A stretch of 64,000 bases of DNA from Pelagibius sp965227505 (GTDB taxonomy: Bacteria; Pseudomonadota; Alphaproteobacteria; Kiloniellales; Kiloniellaceae), in assembly GCF_965227505.1 (NCBI RefSeq), contig NZ_OZ245757.1, positions 4,898,001 through 4,962,000 of the forward strand, given 5' to 3'. Below, piece after piece: positions 1 to 7,165 of this stretch. Positions within the stretch are counted from its first letter, which is position 1; every line of letters starts with the position of its first letter. Position numbers and translations under genes: made by a program. The notes under the pieces were generated by a model. It was not told the origin of the DNA. It ran no database searches and saw only the letters and a list, made by a program, of their open reading frames with translations.

Positions 1-37
1 CTGTCGCCGCTCCTTAAAGAAGGATTTGCAGTGTTTC

Positions 38-931
38 ATGAATGACGGGTCTTCGGACGGTTCCGACAAGGACGGCCAGACTCTCGCCGTGCTGTTTGCC
101 GATATCGACGGCAGCACCAAGCTTTACGAGGTCTATGGCGACGAAACCGCACATCGTCTGACTGCGGAATGCCTGACCGTGCTCGACGCCAAGGCCGGGA
201 TGGCCGGCGGGCGCGTGGTGAAGACCTCCGGCGATGGCGTCATGTGCGTTTTTGCGACCCCTGACGAGGCCTTTCGCGCCGCCACCCTCATGCGCGACGC
301 CCATAAGCATGGGCAGGTGTCGATCCATGCCGGCTTCCATTTCGGCCCCGTCATCGAGGATTCGGGAGATTTTTACGGCGACACGGTCAACGTGGCCGCC
401 CGTGTGACGGACCTCGCCAAGGCGGGCGAGATCCTGGTGACGGAGGACACGGTGGTGCGCCTTTCGCCGCCCTTCCGCAGTTCGACCCGCTGGATCGACA
501 AGGCGGCGATGAAGGGCAAGAGAGATCCTGTCGCGATCTACGAGGTGGTCACCGAAGACGAAAACGCCACGGTGATCAGCGGACCGCTGCTGGCCGCCGA
601 GAGCGACAGGCTGCGCCTGGATCTGGCCTACCGCGGTGAGACCTTCAGCCTGGAGGAGCCCATGGCGGAGTTCGTCGTCGGGCGCCAGGACAGCTGCGAT
701 CTGACGGTCGATAGTTCCTATGCATCGCGCCGCCATGCCACGATCCAGGCCGTGCGCGGCAAGGTCTTCCTCAAGGATCACAGCACCAACGGCACCTATG
801 TGCGCAGCGAGACCGGCGATGTCGCCTACGTGAAGCGCGAGATGGTGCAACTCGTCGGCCGCGGCGGCATCTTCCTGGGGCGGGAGCCGGAGCTCGCCGG
901 CGACGATGAGATCCGATTCAACCTGCCCTGA
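38..931 (+). CDS. Class III adenylate/guanylate cyclase with C-terminal FHA domain
   Basis: Predicted cytosolic signalling enzyme that makes a cyclic nucleotide, probably cAMP, fused to a phosphothreonine-binding domain. The cyclase half (about residues 13-180) has the metal-binding Asp in FADIDGS (D22), a second Asp in KTSGDGVM (D66) with the purine-selecting Lys (K62), and the YGDTVNVAAR segment carrying the second selector (D115) and the transition-state Asn and Arg. Lys with Asp favours ATP over GTP. The FHA half (about 190-290) has the GRQDSCDL, SRRHA and DHSTNGTYV motifs. ATG at 38 is preferred, with a purine-rich AGAAGGA at 18-24; a TTG at 26 is possible. It is followed by PP2C and Ser/Thr kinase genes on the same strand, so its FHA domain may read phosphothreonines written by that kinase (inference). 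Confidence 0.9.
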   Translation: MNDGSSDGSDKDGQTLAVLFADIDGSTKLYEVYGDETAHRLTAECLTVLDAKAGMAGGRVVKTSGDGVMCVFATPDEAFRAATLMRDAHKHGQVSIHAGFHFGPVIEDSGDFYGDTVNVAARVTDLAKAGEILVTEDTVVRLSPPFRSSTRWIDKAAMKGKRDPVAIYEVVTEDENATVISGPLLAAESDRLRLDLAYRGETFSLEEPMAEFVVGRQDSCDLTVDSSYASRRHATIQAVRGKVFLKDHSTNGTYVRSETGDVAYVKREMVQLVGRGGIFLGREPELAGDDEIRFNLP

Positions 932-1241
932 TCCGGCCTTGTCCCGGCCACTGAACCAAGACTCCGATCTGAAGCGGGTCGCCTCGCCGCTGGCGCCCTG
1001 CCGTTTCGCTTCGCCGGGCGGAGCGACGCGACGATGGCGGCGACTGCGCGTGCCGAGCGGCGGCTTTACCACGGCAAGTCGCTGTTCCATAATCGCTTTG
1101 GGAGAGACAGGGGGTGGGTTTTGTCACTGCGGGCAACGCCGTTGAGCGAAGGCCGAACCGCGGACGTGGTGCGGAGGGCTTGCGCGATGGTGCCGCGCAT
1201 CCTGCAAGGCCTGCCGGGCCGCTTTGACGGGCCAGAGGACG
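932..1241. other. Intergenic stretch between cyclase and phosphatase genes
   Basis: About 310 GC-rich bases without a convincing gene. Short open frames here lack a ribosome binding site and recognisable protein features. I see no clear terminator or promoter, so co-transcription of the three signalling genes cannot be ruled in or out. Confidence 0.5.
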
Positions 1242-2048
1242 ATGCCGCAAGACGGTAGACAAGACAGCAGAGCCGGCGCGATGGCGGGACCGGCCGCCGG
1301 CGGGCCGGCAGCGGCCACCCTGGGGCACCTCAGCGACGTGGGCCGGGTCCGCCGCCACAATGAGGACAGCTATGCCCTGCGGGAAGACCTGGGCCTCTGG
1401 GTCGTTGCCGACGGCATGGGCGGCGCCGCCGCCGGGGACAAGGCCAGTTCCATCGTCGTCGATGTAATGACCCGCTCTGTCGAGCGCGGCTTGGCTCTGG
1501 AAGAGGCCATTGCCGAGGCCAACCGCTCGATTCTGGATGCGGTCAGGTCGGGCGAGGGAAAGCGGGGGATGGGATCCACGGTCGTGGCGGCACAGGTTTC
1601 CGGCAGCGATTACAGCGTTGCCTGGGTTGGCGATGCGCGGGCCTATCTCTGGGGCGACGGGCTGCAGCGTCTGTCCCACGATCATTCGCGCGTACAGGAA
1701 CTCGTTGACGCCGGCCTGATTACGGAGCAGGAAGCCCGCAGCCACCCGCGCCGCAGCGTCATCACCCGGGTTTTGGGCGGGCCGGACGGCACCGCCGCCG
1801 CTCCCGATCAGGTGACCGGGTCGCTGCGCCCGGGTGAGGGCATTCTGCTGTGCAGCGACGGACTGACCTCGGAGGTGGAGGATCAGGACATCGCGCAGGT
1901 GTTGTCCGGCGAGATGACGGGGGGGCCGTCCGCTGAGGCCGGCGGGCAGCGCGCCGTCGACAAGCTGGTGGCCATGGCATTGGATCATGGCGGCAACGAC
2001 AACGTCACAGTGGTGCTGATCGGGGCGCCCTCCCGGACTGCGGCATGA
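1242..2048 (+). CDS. PP2C-family serine/threonine protein phosphatase
   Basis: Metal-dependent protein phosphatase (PPM/PP2C, bacterial Stp type), expected to reverse the action of the kinase encoded next. The family signatures appear in order: the N-terminal RRHNEDS motif, the metal-binding DGMGG, the GSTVVAA strand, WVGDARAY, ITRVLGG, LCSDGLTSEV and the C-terminal GGNDNVTVV. All catalytic Asp and Gly positions appear intact. About 268 residues is the usual size for a single-domain Stp. No signal peptide or membrane segment is visible, so it should be cytosolic. The ATG at 1242 is preferred over a TTG at 1224 because it follows GAGGA, although the spacing is short. The stop codon lies inside a 15-bp tandem duplication at 2036-2065. 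Confidence 0.93.
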   Translation: MPQDGRQDSRAGAMAGPAAGGPAAATLGHLSDVGRVRRHNEDSYALREDLGLWVVADGMGGAAAGDKASSIVVDVMTRSVERGLALEEAIAEANRSILDAVRSGEGKRGMGSTVVAAQVSGSDYSVAWVGDARAYLWGDGLQRLSHDHSRVQELVDAGLITEQEARSHPRRSVITRVLGGPDGTAAAPDQVTGSLRPGEGILLCSDGLTSEVEDQDIAQVLSGEMTGGPSAEAGGQRAVDKLVAMALDHGGNDNVTVVLIGAPSRTAA

Positions 2049-2078
2049 GGGACTGCGGCATGAGGGGTTGCGGATGAA
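2036..2078 (+). repeat. 15-bp tandem duplication across the PP2C stop codon
   Basis: The unit GACTGCGGCATGAGG occurs at 2036-2050 and 2051-2065, and a decayed third copy follows to about 2078. The first copy contains the TGA stop of the phosphatase gene. It is probably a local slippage duplication. Confidence 0.8.
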
Positions 2079-2139
2079 GGGCCCAGGGGTGCAAAGACAT
2101 GTCCGGCGGTAATTCAGCCTGGTCAGGAGGACAGGGTCG

Positions 2140-5100
2140 ATGAGCGACGATTCGAGGGGTGGAGGATCGCGGGGCCGCTCGTCCGGGCGCGGCGACCCCG
2201 GTCTTCCCGGGATCTTCGAAGTCGGTACCCTGATCAGCTATACCTACCGGGTCGAGGCTCTGCTGGCGCGCGGCGGCATGGGCGAGGTCTATCGCACCAC
2301 CCATACGGAAATCGGCACCCAGCACGCGATCAAGATCGTCCGGCCCGACCTCGCCAACAACGAGAAGATCATGGAGCTCTTCCGCCGCGAGGCGTCGGTG
2401 CTCCGCACCGTGCGCGATGACGCCATCGTAGGCTACGACGGCGTGCTGCGGGACGAAGAGGGCCGGGTCTATCTGGTGATGGAGTTCGTCGACGGGCCTT
2501 CGCTCACCGAATACCTGTCGGACCGTATCCTCTCGCCGGAGGAGGTGCGGGCGCTCAGGGACCGCTTGGCCCATGGCTTGGCGGCAGCCCATGACAAGGG
2601 CGTCATTCATCGCGATATGTCGCCGGACAACATCATCCTCGGCCAAGGTGAGCTGTCCCAGGCCAAGATCATCGACTTCGGTATCGCCAAGCTGGCGGAT
2701 TCCTCGGCAACCACCATCATCGGCGACGACTTCGCCGGCCGCTACGCCTACGCCTCGCCGGAACAGATCGGCCTTTATGGCGGGCAGGTCGATGCGCGCT
2801 CCGACATTTACAGCCTGGGCCTGGTGCTGGCGACTGCGGGCACCGGCCGTGCGCTCAACATGGGCGAGATCAACGAATCCCTGGTCTCTGTGATCGAGGC
2901 GCGCAAGCAGATACCCGACTTCACCTCCGTCCCCGAAATCCTGCGCAACGAACTGGGCGCGATGCTGCAGCCGGACCCGGCGGACCGGCCGCAGAGCATG
3001 CGGGAAGTCATCGGCCTGGATAGGAACCTGGCGGCCCGGGAGGCCGAAGCCGAGGCCGCCGCGGCTTCGGCCCCACCGGCTGCGGCCGAAGCCGCACCGC
3101 TGGCTGCGGACCCGCCGGTGCGTGCAGCCTCTGCCGCTTCTGCGGACCGCCCCTGGCTGTGGCCGGCCCTGGCAGCCGGTGTGATCCTGGCCGCCGGCGG
3201 CGGCTATTTCGCCTGGCAGTCCACCCAGCAGGGGGATCAACCGCAAGCGATTGCTGAGGCCGATAGCGGTATCGCTGATCTGGTGACCGACGCGGGCGAA
3301 CCGCCTGCACCGGGTGAGACCGCTGTAACAGCGGCGGAGAGCGCCGACGCTCCGGCGGTCGCGGAAGGCGAGGAGGCCACCGCGGAAGTCGACAGCGCCG
3401 GGCCCGAACCGACCGTTGCCGAGCCTGAGCCCGAACCTGCCGCCGCACCGGCCCAGACGGCTGAAGTCGCCGAGCCTGCGCCCCCTGAGCCTGTACCTGC
3501 CGGGGAAGAGGCGTCAACCGTGCAGGACGAAGTGCCCGCGACCACGGCCGCTTCCTCTCCCGAGGATCCGGCAGAAGAGGCCGCGGAGCCGGGTCTGCAA
3601 ACACCGCCCCGGCCGGCCGATACGGCTGAAGCTGTTGCGCAGGAGCGCGCAACGACCTCGCCGACGGAAGCGGGCCAAGCCGACACGGGCGAGACGGCGG
3701 CAGACGCCGCCGGCAGTGCGGCGGAGACTCCCGCAACCGAGGGCGCGGAAGCCACGATCGCCGAGACCCCGGCACCCGAGACCCCGACACCCGAGACCCC
3801 GACACCCGAGACCCCGGCGGCCGAGGTCATGACACCGGCAGCTGCGACGGCCGAGGCTCAGCCCGTCCCGCCGGTTTCCGTCTCCCAGGCGGAGAGCAGC
3901 GATGCGCCACTGTCCGAGCCATCTGCCTCGCCGGAAGCGGTGAATGACGAGGTTGCGGAAGTGTCGCCTGCCGGCGGGCCGCCGCCGGAGGCCGGCGAGG
4001 ACAGTTCCGGAGAGGACAGTTCCGGCGAGGACGGCCCCGCCGAGCAACGGACTGCAGCCGCCGCGCCCGAGGGCGCCGAAGAGCCCGCAGCGATCCCCGA
4101 AGCACCGATTGCCGAAGCAACGGCTCCAGAAGCGACAGCCCCCGAAGCGACAGCCCCGGATACGGTGGCGGCATCCGAAGCCGGCGGTGAAGCTGCGGCA
4201 GCGGAGGAAACCGAGGCGGACCAGGTGGCGGCACTGCCCGAGCCCGGCGCGCCGGAGGAGGATGTGGAGGCGCCCGCCGAGCCCCAGCCCCCCCAACCCT
4301 CTGCCGTGGAACTGCGCCTCCTGGCCCTACAGGCAGCCGAAGCACAGCTGAGCCGGGAGCAGAAACGCGACATTCAGCGGGACCTTCAGGCTCTGGGTCA
4401 TTATCGCGGCGGGATCGACGGCAGCTTCGGGCCCGGCACGCGTGCGGGAATCGAACGCTATCAGCAGGTTGCCGGACTGGACGTGACCGGCTACCTGAGC
4501 GATGCGGAGCGCGAGGGTCTGGCGGAGGAAGCGGCGGGGCCGCGCGCCGAAGCCGAAGCGCAGGCGGCGGAGCGCGCCGCGGCAGAGGCTGCGGCCCGCG
4601 CGGCCGAGGAGCAGCGTCTGGCCGCCGAGCGGCAGGCCGCCCAGGAGGCCGCGGCCCGTGCCCGCGCGGTTGCCGAGCAGCGGACCGTCACGGCTCCGGC
4701 GGTCGAACAGCAGGCGTCTCTGCCGGGAGAGAGCGAACTCGACCGGCTGCGGCGCATCGCCGAGGGCGGCGACCCGCTGGCCCAGGCAAGCCTCGGGCTT
4801 CGGTACTACCGTGGCCAGGGCGTAGCCCGGGACCTCGAGGAGGCCGTTCGCTGGACCGAGATGGCGGCGCAGCAAGGCGAGGCGCGCGCGCAGTCGAATC
4901 TGGGCTTCTACTACATGAACGGCGAGGGGGTGCGGCGGGACCCGGCCCAGGCTGCCCGGTGGTGGCGCGAAGCGGCGGCGCAGGGCCTGCAGCAGGCCCA
5001 GTACAACCTCGGTCTGCTCTACGAAACGGGGCAGGGCGTCGCGGCCGACCCGCAGGAGGCTGCGAAATGGTATCGCCTGGCGGTCGCACAGGGGGACCGT

Positions 5101-5160
5101 CAGGCCAAAGGCAGGCTCGATGGGCTCGTGCGCCGCGGCCTGGTGAACCCGGCAAACTGA
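2140..5160 (+). CDS. Membrane Ser/Thr protein kinase with peptidoglycan-binding domain and Sel1 repeats
   Basis: A 1006-aa Hanks-type kinase. The cytosolic kinase domain (about residues 36-290) has the glycine loop ARGGMGEVY, the ATP-binding Lys in HAIKIV (K65), the catalytic loop HRDMSPDN (D159) and DFG (D179). A single hydrophobic segment follows at about 339-361. Next is a roughly 370-residue Pro/Ala/Glu/Thr-rich linker with short tandem repeats such as PETPTPETP, then a PG_binding_1-like domain (about 735-795, LGHYRGGIDGSFGPGTR), an Ala/Glu coiled-coil-like stretch, and three Sel1-type repeats (about 875-1000). The region beyond the membrane segment should be periplasmic and could sense or grip peptidoglycan (inference). 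AGGAGG at 2125-2130 supports the start. The upstream phosphatase and FHA-cyclase genes make a kinase/phosphatase/reader set. Such trios often accompany type VI secretion, but no T6SS gene is present here. Confidence 0.9.
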   Translation: MSDDSRGGGSRGRSSGRGDPGLPGIFEVGTLISYTYRVEALLARGGMGEVYRTTHTEIGTQHAIKIVRPDLANNEKIMELFRREASVLRTVRDDAIVGYDGVLRDEEGRVYLVMEFVDGPSLTEYLSDRILSPEEVRALRDRLAHGLAAAHDKGVIHRDMSPDNIILGQGELSQAKIIDFGIAKLADSSATTIIGDDFAGRYAYASPEQIGLYGGQVDARSDIYSLGLVLATAGTGRALNMGEINESLVSVIEARKQIPDFTSVPEILRNELGAMLQPDPADRPQSMREVIGLDRNLAAREAEAEAAAASAPPAAAEAAPLAADPPVRAASAASADRPWLWPALAAGVILAAGGGYFAWQSTQQGDQPQAIAEADSGIADLVTDAGEPPAPGETAVTAAESADAPAVAEGEEATAEVDSAGPEPTVAEPEPEPAAAPAQTAEVAEPAPPEPVPAGEEASTVQDEVPATTAASSPEDPAEEAAEPGLQTPPRPADTAEAVAQERATTSPTEAGQADTGETAADAAGSAAETPATEGAEATIAETPAPETPTPETPTPETPAAEVMTPAAATAEAQPVPPVSVSQAESSDAPLSEPSASPEAVNDEVAEVSPAGGPPPEAGEDSSGEDSSGEDGPAEQRTAAAAPEGAEEPAAIPEAPIAEATAPEATAPEATAPDTVAASEAGGEAAAAEETEADQVAALPEPGAPEEDVEAPAEPQPPQPSAVELRLLALQAAEAQLSREQKRDIQRDLQALGHYRGGIDGSFGPGTRAGIERYQQVAGLDVTGYLSDAEREGLAEEAAGPRAEAEAQAAERAAAEAAARAAEEQRLAAERQAAQEAAARARAVAEQRTVTAPAVEQQASLPGESELDRLRRIAEGGDPLAQASLGLRYYRGQGVARDLEEAVRWTEMAAQQGEARAQSNLGFYYMNGEGVRRDPAQAARWWREAAAQGLQQAQYNLGLLYETGQGVAADPQEAAKWYRLAVAQGDRQAKGRLDGLVRRGLVNPAN

Positions 5161-5398
5161 TTTTATCCTATAGGTTGTGGGTCGGCTGTGAACTGACCGT
5201 GAGGCGAGAGGTTGCGCGGCCCGTGACCGCAATTTTGCAAATCCATGGTAATTCAATCTCTTGCAAGACCTTTGCTTGCACCTTTCTGAGAATCTGGCTA
5301 TACCGCTAGCCGATGTGTTAATCATGTATTCTGTCAGGCGCTCTGCGTTCCATGCAGGGTGCCGCATGCAGGGGATTTATCTAAAGGGGAAAGCCGAT

Positions 5399-6349
5399 AT
5401 GAAGGCGAAGGGATTTTTCGTTGGCGCCAGCTTGGCGGTCGCAGTGTCGATGGCTGCGCCGGCCTACGCGATTACGCCGTTCAACGTTCCCGGCACCGAT
5501 TTTTGGGATCATCCGTTCGGCAGCGTGTTCGACACGCGCAGCGGGCTTGATCTGGAATCCAACGGGATTGCCTTTAACCAGGGGCTCCAGGCCGGCTATG
5601 CGGAGCTGTCCGAGGAGCGCTCGGATGCTTGGCTGGGGGCCGACTGGGACTTCGCTGACGGTGAGCACTTCAATCACAAGGCCCGCACGGCAGCCAAGAA
5701 CTCGCTGGTTCTGCCGGAGGCGCCGATGGATCGGGAGTTGACCGAGGAGCAGGCGGAGACCTTCCAGACGGCGCTTGAGCGGCTGCGCAGTGGCTTCGAC
5801 CGCGGGGCGCGTTATCTCGCGCCGGCGGACGCATCCTTCGCCCAGGTCAAGTACGACTGCTGGATCGAGGCGACCGAAGACGGCCGCACCGGCGATGCCG
5901 AGGGCTGCCGCGCCGAATTCGAATCGGCCATGGCCGCGGTGGAAGCGCAGGCCAACTTCGCGCTCTCCGACATCAACTACGAGACCCCGGCTCCGGCCGT
6001 GGTGGCCGCAACCCCGACGGCCGATCAGTTCATCGTTCTCTTCGATTTCGACAGCACCAACTACGCGCCGGGTAATTCCACCATCGTTTCGGAAGCTCTG
6101 CGCGCAGCTCTGGCCAACCCGAACGCCTCCGTTGACATCACCGGCCACGCCGACAGCTCGGGCGCGGTCGCGTATAACCAGACCCTCTCCGAGCGGCGCG
6201 CCAACCGCGTCATCGACGAGCTGGTTTCCGGCGGCGTGGATGCGATCCGCGTTTCAGGCCGCGGCGTGGGTGAAACCCAGCTGCTGATCCCGACCGGCGA
6301 CGGCGTCCGCGAGGAAGGCAACCGCGCGGTCGTAATCGAGTTGAACTGA
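5399..6349 (+). CDS. OmpA-family outer membrane/peptidoglycan-associated protein
   Basis: A 316-aa exported protein. A Sec signal peptide (residues 1-24, ending PAYA) opens the mature protein at ITPFN. The C-terminal part (about 205-316) is an OmpA/MotB peptidoglycan-binding domain with VLFDFDSTNYAP, the TGHADSSG motif, YNQTLSERRANRV and the Arg near the end in EEGNRAVVIEL. The middle part (about 25-200) is acidic and matches no family I recognise. It is not obviously an eight-stranded barrel, so this may be a soluble or lipidless OmpA-like protein. The ATG at 5399 follows AAGGGGA at 5384-5390 with 8-nt spacing, which fixes the start; the open frame extends further upstream but without a signal sequence. 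A double hairpin terminator follows directly. Confidence 0.9.
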   Translation: MKAKGFFVGASLAVAVSMAAPAYAITPFNVPGTDFWDHPFGSVFDTRSGLDLESNGIAFNQGLQAGYAELSEERSDAWLGADWDFADGEHFNHKARTAAKNSLVLPEAPMDRELTEEQAETFQTALERLRSGFDRGARYLAPADASFAQVKYDCWIEATEDGRTGDAEGCRAEFESAMAAVEAQANFALSDINYETPAPAVVAATPTADQFIVLFDFDSTNYAPGNSTIVSEALRAALANPNASVDITGHADSSGAVAYNQTLSERRANRVIDELVSGGVDAIRVSGRGVGETQLLIPTGDGVREEGNRAVVIELN

Positions 6350-6360
6350 CGACCCGATGT

Positions 6361-6439
6361 CCCGGTTGGCGCTCATGCGAGCGCCGACCGGGCTCGATCA
6401 GACAAGGCCCCTGCGAGACGCGTTTCGCAGGGGCTTTTT
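6361..6439 (+). terminator. Double hairpin with rho-independent terminator after the OmpA gene
   Basis: A 14-bp inverted repeat with one G-U pair lies at 6361-6392. A second hairpin has a 10-bp perfect stem (6407-6416 with 6425-6434) followed by TTTTT at 6435-6439. The second is a textbook intrinsic terminator that ends the OmpA transcript. Confidence 0.9.
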
Positions 6440-7165
6440 CTATGCCGGGGTTCCATGGCGCCGGGGTTCCATGACGGAAGTCCATGCCCGGGTCCGGCCC
6501 CTTGTGGCGATCCTCTGTGGCGGACGCATGTGGCGGTTTCGCGTGGCATGCGATCCTGCGCTCATGCCAGGCGTTCCAGCGGCATCGGTGGGTCGACGGA
6601 CCGCCTTCGCTGCCTCCCCCTCAAATTCCGGTCTGCCTCTTCCGGCCTACTCGCCCGGATTTCCCCGAAGAAGGAGCCTCAACAATTCATAGACCGGCAA
6701 AGGGCCCGGCATAGGGGCATCGCCTTGCAGGTCTGGTGGCTGCAATCCTGGCGCGAATATGGTTAAGGCGATCACGGCGACCGCGGACCTCGGCAGACGC
6801 GCTGGCAGGGGCCGTTGTCGGCCGCTCGGACTGTCCGATCCTGTGACAATCCCAGGATTCCGCCGCCAGGGTGACGCCTGGAGCCTGGGCAGTCCTAAAC
6901 TGTAAGCGATTGAATTAACTGAGAAGCGAAGAAATCTCGAGCCTCGCGAGCACTAACGCAGGATTAACCACGTCTCGCGAGAAACACATACAATAATACA
7001 TAGTATTAGCACCAAGTTTTCTTGTAAATAACTTATTAATGCCACAAACTCCTCGCGCTCAAAGGCAGGGGTGCTCGCGCCTGACGCGAAGGCATAGTTA
7101 ACCGCACCGAACGGCGCGTTCGGTGCGCCCCTCTCTTTGACGCCTAAAACGGTGGGAGATGGGTG
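6440..7165. promoter_or_regulatory. Long AT-rich upstream region of adhesin 1
   Basis: No gene is visible. From about 6900 the sequence turns AT-rich, unlike its surroundings. The segment 6985-7046 shares AAGTTTTCTTGT (7014-7025) and TGCCACA (7040-7046), preceded by a CATACA-like stretch, with the upstream region of adhesin 2 (20099-20120). A perfect 11-bp hairpin with a 3-nt loop follows at 7103-7127. GGGAG at 7154-7158 is the ribosome binding site. The region probably holds the promoter and control sites of the adhesin gene; no exact promoter is claimed. Confidence 0.55.
7103..7127 (+). promoter_or_regulatory. Perfect 11-bp hairpin in the adhesin 1 leader
   Basis: CGCACCGAACG (7103-7113) pairs perfectly with CGTTCGGTGCG (7117-7127) around a GCG loop. 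It ends 38 nt before the start codon and is followed by a C/T-rich run, not a full U-tract. It could act as an mRNA-stabilising element, an attenuator or a protein-binding palindrome. Confidence 0.6.

Noticed and set aside
3237..4373. Several long frames on both strands over the kinase linker
   Set aside because: The Pro/Ala/Glu-rich linker is GC-biased and leaves all frames open. Only the kinase frame continues into recognisable domains on both sides.
38..5160. Type VI secretion regulatory cluster
   Set aside because: The kinase/phosphatase/FHA combination recalls T6SS control, but no Tss, Hcp or VgrG gene is present in the window.
5261..5398. Upstream in-frame extension of the OmpA-like protein
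   Set aside because: A proper signal peptide and ribosome binding site fix the start at 5399.
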